DNA of 64,000 nucleotides. Origin: an uncultured Acetatifactor sp. GTDB lineage: Bacteria; Bacillota; Clostridia; Lachnospirales; Lachnospiraceae. Every line of letters starts with the position of its first letter. Position 1 is the stretch's first letter. Of the stretch, positions 36,481 to 44,215 are shown piece by piece. The notes beneath the pieces were generated by a model. It searched no databases. It was not told the origin of the DNA and saw nothing but the letters and a program-made list of their open reading frames with translations. The DNA lies in NCBI GenBank assembly GCA_904501885.1, contig CAJGCP010000009.1, positions 1 to 64,000 on the forward strand. The letters run 5' to 3'. Position numbers and translations under genes: made by a program.

Positions 36481-36825
36481 ATGGAAAAAAAACTAACCTG
36501 TATTGTATGTCCTTTGGGCTGTAGTCTCACTGTGCAGATAGAAAATGGTGTGGTCACCGATGTACAGGGCAATACCTGTCCCAGAGGAAAGGTATATGCT
36601 GAAAACGAATGCACCAACCCGGTCAGAACCATTACCTCCACCATGAAATGCGCCGACGGCTCCATCATCAGTGTCAAAACCGACAGAACCATTCCCAAGG
36701 ACAAAATGACAGAGTGTATGGAAATCATCAATCAAAATACTGTGAAGTTGCCCGTTTCTATTGGAGATGTTATAATCGAAGATGTATTTGGCAGTAACAT
36801 TGTGGCAACACAGAACAGGAGCTGA
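36481..36825 (+). CDS. DUF1667 small Cys-containing protein
   Basis: This 114-aa protein starts TCIVCPLGCS and has CPRGKVYA, giving a CxxCxxxC...C set that could bind a metal or iron-sulphur cluster. It is the DUF1667 family, which regularly follows the two flavoproteins of this type of dehydrogenase. It begins 1 bp after the previous stop and ends 1 bp before the next start, which indicates tight co-translation. A role in electron transfer within the complex is likely. Confidence 0.8.
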   Translation: MEKKLTCIVCPLGCSLTVQIENGVVTDVQGNTCPRGKVYAENECTNPVRTITSTMKCADGSIISVKTDRTIPKDKMTECMEIINQNTVKLPVSIGDVIIEDVFGSNIVATQNRS

Positions 36826-36826
36826 A

Positions 36827-37615
36827 ATGAATAATCTAAAGGCTTTGAAATTATTTCTTCTGGATATGGACGGCACCATCTATCTGGACAACGATTTGTT
36901 TGATGGTGTCACTGACTTTTTGGAACATGTGAAAACCATTGGAGGAAAATACATTTTTCTCACTAACAACTCTTCCAAAAGTGTGGATAAATACATAGAA
37001 AAACTGGCATCCTTAGGAATTTCCTCTACAGCGGAGGATTTTCTCACCTCCACCGATGCCACCATCCTCTATCTAAACAAAAAGACCTACAAGAAAATCT
37101 ATGCTCTGGGTACCACTTCCTTCAAAGAACAGTTGCGTGCAGCCGGTCTTCCCATTACAGACACATTGGAAGACGGCATTGACTGCCTCTGCATGGGCTT
37201 TGACACGGAGTTAACCTTTCAGAAATTGGAAGATGCCTGCATCCTATTAGATCGGGGTGTGGACTATATCGCTACCAATCCGGATTGGGTATGCCCTACC
37301 TGGTACGGCTATGTGCCGGACTGTGGTTCCGTCAGCGAAATGCTGTACAACGCCACCAAGAGACGCCCCACCTTCATCGGCAAACCCCAGCCCACTATGG
37401 CATTGCTAGCCATGGAAAAAACGGGATTTACCCCGGAGGAAACCGTACTCATCGGCGATAGACTTTACACAGACATCGCCTGTGGTGTAAACGCCGGCAT
37501 CAACACCATCTTTGTTCTTTCCGGTGAAGGTACCATGGAAGATTTAGAAAAAAGCGAGGCCAAGCCCACTTTTGTCTATGACCATATCCGTGATGTGTAC
37601 AAGGATATGCAATAA
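36827..37615 (+). CDS. HAD-IIA family phosphatase (NagD-like)
   Basis: This 262-aa hydrolase has HAD motif I LLDMDGTIYL (nucleophile Asp), motif II FLTNNSS, Lys in FIGKPQP and motif III VLIGDRLYTDIACG. The class IIA cap lies between motifs II and III. Members dephosphorylate small phosphates such as glycerol phosphate, phosphoglycolate or nucleotides. Its place between the flavoprotein complex and glycerol-1-phosphate dehydrogenase suggests a glycerol-phosphate substrate. AGGAG overlaps the end of the DUF1667 gene. Confidence 0.85.
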   Translation: MNNLKALKLFLLDMDGTIYLDNDLFDGVTDFLEHVKTIGGKYIFLTNNSSKSVDKYIEKLASLGISSTAEDFLTSTDATILYLNKKTYKKIYALGTTSFKEQLRAAGLPITDTLEDGIDCLCMGFDTELTFQKLEDACILLDRGVDYIATNPDWVCPTWYGYVPDCGSVSEMLYNATKRRPTFIGKPQPTMALLAMEKTGFTPEETVLIGDRLYTDIACGVNAGINTIFVLSGEGTMEDLEKSEAKPTFVYDHIRDVYKDMQ

Positions 37616-37679
37616 AAAGTAATTTCGAATGTACCTTTCGAAAACTACTATGACGCATTAAGAATTGAGGAGTGATTTG

Positions 37680-38996
37680 ATGAACATCAACGAATTATTA
37701 GAAGGCGTGGAATGCACCTGTGGCAGACACCATACCTGTTCCATTCAATCTGTTTATATAGAAAAAGATGCCACCAGGCATCTCATAGAAATCTGCGCCA
37801 ACTATCAAAACATCCTGCTGGTTGCGGATGAAAATACTTATGCCGCGGCAGGCAAAGTTACAGAAGATACCTTGATTGGTCAGATTGCCAAGAACACCCC
37901 CACCAGCCAACTTTCCAATGAAGGAGGGTCGGGAAAGACACTCCGAAAGGTGATATTCCCCGGCAACACTGTGCTTGTGCCTGACGAAAAAGCTATCAAT
38001 ACCGTGACGGCACATCTGGATGGCATTGATTTCATTGTGGGCGTGGGCTCCGGCGTGATTCAGGATTTGTGTAAATACATCTCACATTTCAATAAAATCC
38101 CCTATGCCATCGTAGCCACCGCCCCTTCTATGGACGGCTATGCATCCGATGGTGCCGCTATGATTACCGGCGGCATGAAGGTGACCTACCCTGCCGGACT
38201 GCCTGTTGCCATCGTAGCAGATACCACCGTATTGGCAAACGCTCCTATGGAGATGTTAAAAGCAGGTTTCGGTGATATCATCGGTAAATTCTCTGCTTTG
38301 AATGATTGGAAATTAAGCCATCTAATGACGGACGAATATTTTTGCCAATATATTTACGACATTACCATGACACAGGTACAGAAAACCATTCATTTGGCAG
38401 AAGGTATTTTGAAACGGGATGAAGAAAGTGTGAAGACCCTGATGGAAGCCCTGGTGGTCATCGGCGTGATGATGAGTTTTGCCGGTTCCTCTCGCCCTGC
38501 TTCCGGCAGCGAACACCATTTGTCCCACTTCTTTGAAATTACCGGCATCCTGCATGGACAGGAATACTTCCCCCATGGCATTGATGTGGCATATGGCACT
38601 GTCATCACTGCCCAAATCCGCGAGAAACTGGCAACACAAAATTTGCCAAAGCAGGTATATCGCCCGGACAGGGAAGCCTATCTTTCCAAAATGGAAGAGA
38701 TTTATAAAACCTCCGCCCCAGGATGCATTGCCCTGCAGGAAAGAATCGGCAGATATGCAGATACCGATATGCAGAAGTACCGCAGAAAGGAAGCACAAAT
38801 GCGTGAGATTTTGGCAGAAATGCCTTCTGCAGAAGAAATCAAACGCCTGCTTTTTTTGGTGGATTTGGACATACAAGAATTCTACGACCTGTATGGCACA
38901 GATAAAATAAACGATGCCGTTTTATATGCAAAGGAATTAAAGGATCGATATTCTGTTCTTTGGATAAACTACGATTTTAATGGCGGGGCAAAATAG
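37680..38996 (+). CDS. egsA: sn-glycerol-1-phosphate dehydrogenase (AraM/EgsA family)
   Basis: This 438-aa enzyme has the family signatures GVGSGVIQDLCKYIS, TAPSMDGYASDGAAM, an Asp in GFGDIIGK, and SGSEHHLSHFFE with metal-binding His residues. It interconverts dihydroxyacetone phosphate and sn-glycerol-1-phosphate with NAD(P)H. That enzyme is typical of archaeal lipids and occurs in some Firmicutes, where it makes G1P-based lipids or degrades G1P. I start at the ATG at 37680 after GAGGAGTG. In this operon it would complement the G3P oxidising complex, so a catabolic role is likely. Confidence 0.82.
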   Translation: MNINELLEGVECTCGRHHTCSIQSVYIEKDATRHLIEICANYQNILLVADENTYAAAGKVTEDTLIGQIAKNTPTSQLSNEGGSGKTLRKVIFPGNTVLVPDEKAINTVTAHLDGIDFIVGVGSGVIQDLCKYISHFNKIPYAIVATAPSMDGYASDGAAMITGGMKVTYPAGLPVAIVADTTVLANAPMEMLKAGFGDIIGKFSALNDWKLSHLMTDEYFCQYIYDITMTQVQKTIHLAEGILKRDEESVKTLMEALVVIGVMMSFAGSSRPASGSEHHLSHFFEITGILHGQEYFPHGIDVAYGTVITAQIREKLATQNLPKQVYRPDREAYLSKMEEIYKTSAPGCIALQERIGRYADTDMQKYRRKEAQMREILAEMPSAEEIKRLLFLVDLDIQEFYDLYGTDKINDAVLYAKELKDRYSVLWINYDFNGGAK

Positions 38997-39006
38997 CCCC
39001 GCCATT
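38979..39006 (+). terminator. Terminator hairpin overlapping the end of the G1P dehydrogenase gene
   Basis: AATGGCGGGGC (38979-38989) pairs with GCCCCGCCATT (38996-39006) around the stop codon. The T-tract is short (TTACTT), so read-through into the transporter gene is possible. Confidence 0.65.
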
Positions 39007-39042
39007 TACTTACGAAAATACATATTATTTTCATGGAATATA

Positions 39043-39071
39043 TTTACAAATCCTACTCACATTGATATAAT
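39043..39071 (+). promoter_or_regulatory. Promoter of the OPA-type transporter gene
   Basis: TTTACA (39043-39048), a 17-bp spacer and a perfect TATAAT (39066-39071) lie 47 bp before the ATG. The transporter can thus be expressed apart from the upstream operon. Confidence 0.75.
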
Positions 39072-39118
39072 CGCCTTGAAATAAATAGATATGCTCAGAA
39101 TGTTGAGAGGAGTATACA

Positions 39119-40369
39119 ATGGAAAAGGCAAAAAAATACGCTTGGCTGGTTTTATTAAGTTTTGGTTTTACCTATTTGTTCTTTTATAATGGCCGCCAGA
39201 ATATCAATCTGGTGATGACACAGATGGCGCAGGACTTAGATTCCAGCACCGCAATTATGGGAAGAGTTTCCTCTGCCTTGTTTTGGTGCTACGCCTTCGG
39301 TCAACTGATCAACGGACGATTAGGCGCATTCCTTGGTTACAAACGCTTGATGACCATTGGCGTCATATGTAGTGCGGCGTTAAACATCGTGATTTCTTTC
39401 CAACACAGCATTGGTATGATTACCGTATTGTGGGGATTGAACGGGTTCTTTCAATCCATGGTTTGGGCCAATGGGTTAGGCGTTGTCAACGCTTGGTGGC
39501 CTCCCCAGAAACGAGGATTTGCTACCGGCTTCGCCACCTTCTTTTCCGGCATGGCGCAAGTCACCACTTATCTGTGCATTTTACTTTGTCTTCATATGAA
39601 CCCCGAGTGGGGCTGGCGTGCCGCCTTCCGTTACCCCATTGTTCCCATGGTACTGATTTTAATAGTGTTCCTTTTGTTCTTCAAAGACTCCCCGAAGGAT
39701 GTAGGGTTGGAAGAGTGGAAGGAGGAATCAGACGGCGAAACGGAGGCTCTAGCAGAGGAAATCAAATCAAAAGGCTATCTGTATCCTTATAAGTTGCTCT
39801 TCTCTGAACCCAAGGTATTGATTTTCTGTTTGATCTCTGCTATCGCCGGTGTCGGCCGTTACGGGCTTTTGACCTGGGTGCCCACCTATTTTACAGAACA
39901 GTTGGGTCTTACCATCAAGGATGGTATTTTCAGTTCCATCCTGTTGCCCTTCGGTCAGGCATGCGCCATGTTTATTTTCCCTGTCATCACCGACAAATTA
40001 CTCAAGGGCAAGCGTGAACCCATGTTGATTATCGCTTCCCTGGTTACCTTTGGGGGCATGATGGTGTTCCCCTTCATCACCAATCAGCTGGCAGCTTCCG
40101 GTATGCTTTTTGTTCTTGGCGTATTTGCCATGGTTACCGGCGTGATTTGGACCATCGCAGGCGATATCGGCGGCAAGGCATTGTCCTCTACCGTGGTAGG
40201 CATCTTTGACTGGGCGGTCTATATGGGTGCCGCAGTACAGGCCATGATGTTCGGCTTCGTAAAAGATACCTTCGGATGGCCTGCCATTTTCGTTATCATC
40301 GGATGCCTGTACATCATTCTACTGGTATTGACCTTGATTGCACGTAAAATGAAAACAAAACATATTTAG
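39119..40369 (+). CDS. MFS transporter of the organophosphate:phosphate antiporter type (GlpT/UhpC-like)
   Basis: This 416-aa membrane protein has about twelve transmembrane segments. Near the N-terminus YLFFYNGRQNINLVM and LINGRLGAFLGYKRLM match the OPA signature of GlpT, UhpT and UhpC. WAVYMGAAVQAM lies in a late helix. OPA transporters take up sugar or glycerol phosphates in exchange for phosphate, which fits the glycerol-phosphate operon just upstream. It has its own promoter and a GAGAGGAG ribosome site. Confidence 0.82.
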   Translation: MEKAKKYAWLVLLSFGFTYLFFYNGRQNINLVMTQMAQDLDSSTAIMGRVSSALFWCYAFGQLINGRLGAFLGYKRLMTIGVICSAALNIVISFQHSIGMITVLWGLNGFFQSMVWANGLGVVNAWWPPQKRGFATGFATFFSGMAQVTTYLCILLCLHMNPEWGWRAAFRYPIVPMVLILIVFLLFFKDSPKDVGLEEWKEESDGETEALAEEIKSKGYLYPYKLLFSEPKVLIFCLISAIAGVGRYGLLTWVPTYFTEQLGLTIKDGIFSSILLPFGQACAMFIFPVITDKLLKGKREPMLIIASLVTFGGMMVFPFITNQLAASGMLFVLGVFAMVTGVIWTIAGDIGGKALSSTVVGIFDWAVYMGAAVQAMMFGFVKDTFGWPAIFVIIGCLYIILLVLTLIARKMKTKHI

Positions 40370-40390
40370 GATATAAATAATGTTTCTTCT

Positions 40391-40438
40391 TTGAAATCCT
40401 CCTTACTCATGTTATGATAATATGAAATAAGGAGGATT
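40391..40438 (+). promoter_or_regulatory. Promoter and inverted repeat covering the Shine-Dalgarno of the DMT transporter
   Basis: TTGAAA (40391-40396), 16 bp and TATGAT (40413-40418) make a possible promoter. AATCCTCCTTA (40395-40405) is the exact complement of TAAGGAGGATT (40428-40438), which holds the ribosome site. The left arm would be absent from a transcript started at this promoter but present in read-through RNA. Confidence 0.55.
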
Positions 40439-40445
40439 CTTGTTA

Positions 40446-41327
40446 ATGAATAAAACCAATTTAATTAAGGGCTACATATATACTATATTGAGTGCCATCA
40501 TTTTTGGTTGCATGCCCCTGATGGCAAAGTACATCTACGCCGACGGAGTGAATTCCATCTCTTTGGTATTCCTGCGCAATTTAATTGCACTCCCCAGCCT
40601 TGCCATTCTTGCGCTATTACAGGAAAAAACTCTAAAAATAAAAGCAAAACCTTTTCTTCAAGCCGCCATCCCTGCACTTTTTGGATGCGTCCTGACTCCG
40701 GTTTTGCTTTTTAGTTCCTATCATTACCTTGCCACCGGCACAGCCACCATTTTTCATTTTGTATATCCTTCTTTGGTGGTGTTGATTGGCATATTGTTTT
40801 TGAAAAAGAAACTGATGCCGATCACGCTCATCAGTATGGTAATGTGTTTCGCGGGTATTCTGTTATTCTATAATCCCCAGGGCAAACTTCACCCCACCGG
40901 CGTAATTCTTTCCCTTGCTTCCGGTCTGGCCTTCGCTGTTTATGTGATTGTCCTTCCCTATTTCCAGACAGAAGAAAACCACGGATTCTACTTTAGTTTC
41001 TATGTAGCTCTTTGGAGCGCCGTGCAGATGCTTATCATGTGTCTTGGTTCCAATCAACTGACCCTGCCCGGTAGCATGAAAGGTTGGGTCATGTGTACCC
41101 TATTTGCGCTGTCCGTAACCAGTGGCGCCGTAGTCCTTTTTCAAAAAGGAACTTATCTCATTGGGGGCGAAAAATCCTCCATCTTAAGCACACTGGAGCC
41201 CATCACCGGAGTGGTAATCGGCATCCTGGCCTTTCAGGAGGATTTCAATTTCTTTACCATATTAGGTTCCTTACTGGTCATCACTGCCAGCGTATTAATT
41301 GCAGTACCTGACTTTAAGAAAAAATAG
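40446..41327 (+). CDS. EamA/DMT-superfamily transporter
   Basis: This 293-aa membrane protein has ten predicted helices in two EamA repeats. Marks are AIIFGCMPLMAKYIY in helix 1, FLRNLIALPSLAI, and LSTLEPITGVVIGILAFQE in the second repeat. Such carriers move small metabolites, often amino acids or nucleotide sugars; the substrate cannot be read. The ATG at 40446 has TAAGGAGG upstream; a TTG at 40440 is too close to it. It converges with the dehydroquinase-like gene with a 16-bp gap. Confidence 0.85.
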   Translation: MNKTNLIKGYIYTILSAIIFGCMPLMAKYIYADGVNSISLVFLRNLIALPSLAILALLQEKTLKIKAKPFLQAAIPALFGCVLTPVLLFSSYHYLATGTATIFHFVYPSLVVLIGILFLKKKLMPITLISMVMCFAGILLFYNPQGKLHPTGVILSLASGLAFAVYVIVLPYFQTEENHGFYFSFYVALWSAVQMLIMCLGSNQLTLPGSMKGWVMCTLFALSVTSGAVVLFQKGTYLIGGEKSSILSTLEPITGVVIGILAFQEDFNFFTILGSLLVITASVLIAVPDFKKK

Positions 41328-41343
41328 GGTTACATCTGCTCTG

Positions 41344-42111
41344 CTAAAAATCAATACCATCTCTTATGGTTTTCATGGTAGAAAGTAGCGGCTGAGGCGG
41401 ATGGGATAACGCGTCGTGCTCATACACGCAAAGGCCCATACAGCAGCCCAGTGTGATACCAAGTCTTCTGTGCAGTTTGCTTTCCCCACCGGATAAAAAC
41501 AAGAAAGGAGCATTCAATTCCTGCTTCAATAGGTTTGTAATCCTAAGATTTTCCAGTTGTTGCTCCATGGTATCAGCGCCGGTTACAATCTTAATGATAT
41601 CTGCTCCTCTACGCTTCTGCTCCTTAGCAATCTCCAGCACACGCTCTGCGGGAGCAAATTTATAAAGATGCGAAGACATAATGACTTCTACTCCCATTCC
41701 ATGAAGTTCTTCTATGTATTCCATCTGTTTTTTGATTGCTGCCGAATCATCCGTAAGTTCCTCCGGGTGTTTGCAGAACATATCTCCCATTACATCACAC
41801 AGAGTAGCTCCGCTTTTCGCAATTTCCAACATGCCCTGTGCCAATTCTTCATCCGACTGTCCGGTGTTATGCTTAAATCTATAGTTGGTTACATATGCCG
41901 GCCTTCCCTGCATTTCTCCAATAATTCTGCTATAAATATCTGAATTATGGTATTCCGGCTTTAATGACTCCACCTGCAACCCATATGCATCGGCTCCTGT
42001 GCAATTAGCATTTCGTATCTTGCGAATAACATCTTCAGGAGTCTCGTTCTCCAACATCACCGTCAATAACGGTCTTTCATGATTCAAAAATGTCATATCT
42101 GCAACTACCAT
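41344..42111 (-). CDS. Type I 3-dehydroquinate dehydratase-like enzyme
   Basis: This 255-aa (beta/alpha)8-type protein keeps the main type I dehydroquinase residues: a Glu in GLQVESL, His in MSSHLYKFAP and the Schiff-base Lys in DIIKIVTGA. The surrounding motifs differ from true AroD (for example ViElRvD is replaced), so it may act on a related carbocyclic acid rather than in aromatic amino-acid synthesis. Its start overlaps the end of the SDR gene by 7 bp (ATGGTAG). Paired with a dehydrogenase and a divergent AraC regulator, it looks like part of an inducible catabolic step. Confidence 0.65.
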   Translation of the reverse strand: MVVADMTFLNHERPLLTVMLENETPEDVIRKIRNANCTGADAYGLQVESLKPEYHNSDIYSRIIGEMQGRPAYVTNYRFKHNTGQSDEELAQGMLEIAKSGATLCDVMGDMFCKHPEELTDDSAAIKKQMEYIEELHGMGVEVIMSSHLYKFAPAERVLEIAKEQKRRGADIIKIVTGADTMEQQLENLRITNLLKQELNAPFLFLSGGESKLHRRLGITLGCCMGLCVYEHDALSHPPQPLLSTMKTIRDGIDF

Positions 42112-42869
42112 TTCCTTCCCATGGCATTTCTACCACCATCAATCATAATGTTTTCACCGTTGATGAACTGTCCTTTCTCTGACGCAAGGAACAACACCAA
42201 ATCGATAATTTCCTGAGGCTCTGCAGCTCTGCCCAAAAGTGTGGGCATTTCAGCCATATTAGCTCTGGTAAGGACCGGTCCGGGAGATACACAGACACAA
42301 CGAATTCCATATTTTGATCCAAACTGTGCAATGCTCTTTGTCAATCCATGCATCAGACCGGCTTTTGCAGTAGGATAATCCATACCATAACCATCGCCCT
42401 CTGCTCCGGTGATGGAACCAATATTGATAATAAGCCCACTATTCTGCTCTCGCATCTGTTTTAAAACAGCATGGGCAAAATAGAAAGGTCCTTTCAAATT
42501 CACATCCAATCCCCAATCGTATACTTCAATGGGGACATCAGGAAACTCTCTATATTTGTTCGTGTCCACTTTTTGCATTCTCACTGCGGTACCACCCGCA
42601 AAATTGGCCATCACATCAATGCGCCCCCACTCAGACACCGCTCTATCCCTGGCAGCACACACCTGCACATAGTCGCGCACGTCACAAATAACACCTATAG
42701 CTCGACCACCATCCTTGACATTAATCTCTTCTACTTTTTCATTAAGAACCGCTTCATTGACATCACACATTAATACATTTCCGCCAAGCGCTGCAAAGTT
42801 CTGGGCAAACAAAAGTCCCATACCTGATGCCGCACCTGTGGAAATGGCTACTTTACCTGTAAAATCCAT
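42105..42869 (-). CDS. Short-chain dehydrogenase/reductase
   Basis: This 254-aa SDR has the cofactor motif TGAASGMG (residues 11-18), Asp in CDVNE favouring NAD(H), NFAGG, catalytic Ser in NIGSITG, and the active-site YxxxK as DYPTAKAG. The C-terminus IDGGRNAMG is typical of the classical subfamily. AAGGAGG lies before the ATG. It is the first gene of a two-gene operon with the dehydroquinase-like enzyme, so both may act on the same polyol or cyclitol-type substrate. Confidence 0.85.
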   Translation of the reverse strand: MDFTGKVAISTGAASGMGLLFAQNFAALGGNVLMCDVNEAVLNEKVEEINVKDGGRAIGVICDVRDYVQVCAARDRAVSEWGRIDVMANFAGGTAVRMQKVDTNKYREFPDVPIEVYDWGLDVNLKGPFYFAHAVLKQMREQNSGLIINIGSITGAEGDGYGMDYPTAKAGLMHGLTKSIAQFGSKYGIRCVCVSPGPVLTRANMAEMPTLLGRAAEPQEIIDLVLFLASEKGQFINGENIMIDGGRNAMGRKW

Positions 42870-43045
42870 TGTTGTATCCTCCTTTTCTTTCCTTGATTGT
42901 AAGTTTTATAATCTGTACTCACAATATGAAAACTGATATTAATTTAACTTTTCTGATACTATTTGTCTTTTTTTCCTCTATATTTTTGTGTATTTTCTTG
43001 TTTTTTCCTCCCGAACATAATAAAATAAAAAAGAGGTGTTGAAAT

Positions 43046-43807
43046 ATGTACGATTTAAGAAATGTAATTGTCACAAAAATCCTTCCCCCGCAAGTTGTAT
43101 ACTCTAAGAAAAGCCGCATTTACAAAACATCCTGTCGTGCCACCTATGGCTTAACATTTTGTCAAAGCGGGCAGATTACCTATACCATGAATGGCAAGAA
43201 ATATGTATCCCGTCCCGGTACCGCCATTCTTTTACCCCAAGGTGGAGCATACAGACTTTTTGGTGATGCCACCGGTTGGTTTCCCCTTATCAACTTCGAG
43301 TGCACGAATTTAAAATGCGATGAGATTATTGTTTTTCATCTGCAACACCCCCAGTCATGTATAAAGGATTTTGAAGCCCTGAACAATCTGTTTGTCAACG
43401 GCAGAAGCCCTCTTAAAATCTACAGTGCCTTCTATGATTTGCTGGACAAAGTGTCATACGAATCCATACCACAGTCCAAACGAATGTCCTCCATCATTCA
43501 ATACATAGAAGATCATATATCTTCTCCGGGCCTTTCCAACTCTGAAATTGCTGCTCAGGCGTATATCAGCGAGGTGTACTTACGAAAACTGTTTGACACT
43601 TTTTACGACACATCACCCAAGCAATATATCCTGAATATGCGCATCCAGAAGGCCAAACACCTACTCACAAATACGGAATATACCGTAACCGCGATTTCCG
43701 AACAATGTGGATTTTCCAGCCTCTATCACTTTTGCAGAATCTTTCGCAATAAAACCGGCTTGTCTCCCACGGAATATGCCACAGCGAACCGAATTTATGA
43801 AATCTAA
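43046..43807 (+). CDS. AraC-family regulator divergent from the SDR operon
   Basis: This 253-aa regulator has a cupin-like N-terminal half (about 25-120; QITYTMNGKKYVSRPG) and a C-terminal AraC HTH pair (about 150-250; EIAAQAYISEVYLRKLFDTFY and QCGFSSLYHFCRIFRNKTG). It is transcribed away from the SDR/dehydroquinase-like genes with a 176-bp AT-rich gap, the usual arrangement for local control. GAGGTG lies upstream of the ATG. Confidence 0.85.
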   Translation: MYDLRNVIVTKILPPQVVYSKKSRIYKTSCRATYGLTFCQSGQITYTMNGKKYVSRPGTAILLPQGGAYRLFGDATGWFPLINFECTNLKCDEIIVFHLQHPQSCIKDFEALNNLFVNGRSPLKIYSAFYDLLDKVSYESIPQSKRMSSIIQYIEDHISSPGLSNSEIAAQAYISEVYLRKLFDTFYDTSPKQYILNMRIQKAKHLLTNTEYTVTAISEQCGFSSLYHFCRIFRNKTGLSPTEYATANRIYEI

Positions 43808-43830
43808 AAGGACGCAACCGCGTCCTTTTT
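43806..43830. terminator. Bidirectional terminator between AraC gene and trxA
   Basis: AAAAGGACGC, AACC and GCGTCCTTTTT form a 10-bp stem with T-runs on both strands. It overlaps the stop codon of the regulator gene and lies about 24 bp after the end of convergent trxA. Confidence 0.85.
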
Positions 43831-43853
43831 CGATGCCCTTATGCTAAATCTAC

Positions 43854-44174
43854 TTACACCAACTTGTCCAACTCTGCCGCCAACTGATTCTTAGCGGTGA
43901 ATCCCACAAACTGTTTTACCACCTGTCCCTTATCAAAAAGAAGGATGGTGGGGATGCTCACTACTCTAAACTTGGACGCTAATTCCATCTGTTCATCCAC
44001 ATTGGCCTTGGCAATCTTTGCCTTTCCTGCATATTCCTCTGCAAGCTGTGCTACCACAGGTGCAAGCATCTTACAGGGGCCGCACCAGTCTGCGTAAAAG
44101 TCTACCAATACAGGTACTTCTGATTCCATCACCTCTGCCATAAAGTTTTCACCGGTTAATTTTACTTCTGCCAT
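43854..44174 (-). CDS. trxA: Thioredoxin
   Basis: This 106-aa cytoplasmic thiol-disulphide oxidoreductase has the active site WCGPCK (about residues 29-34), the cis-proline motif VVSIPT and KANVDEQ typical of thioredoxins. I chose the ATG at 44172-44174 (MAEVKL), 8 nt from AAGGAG; ATG codons further upstream sit on the ribosome site. It is alone on the minus strand between two terminator or gap regions. Confidence 0.95.
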   Translation of the reverse strand: MAEVKLTGENFMAEVMESEVPVLVDFYADWCGPCKMLAPVVAQLAEEYAGKAKIAKANVDEQMELASKFRVVSIPTILLFDKGQVVKQFVGFTAKNQLAAELDKLV

Positions 44175-44215
44175 TTTCATTTCTCCTTTCAATCTTACCT
44201 AATCGTTTTATACTA

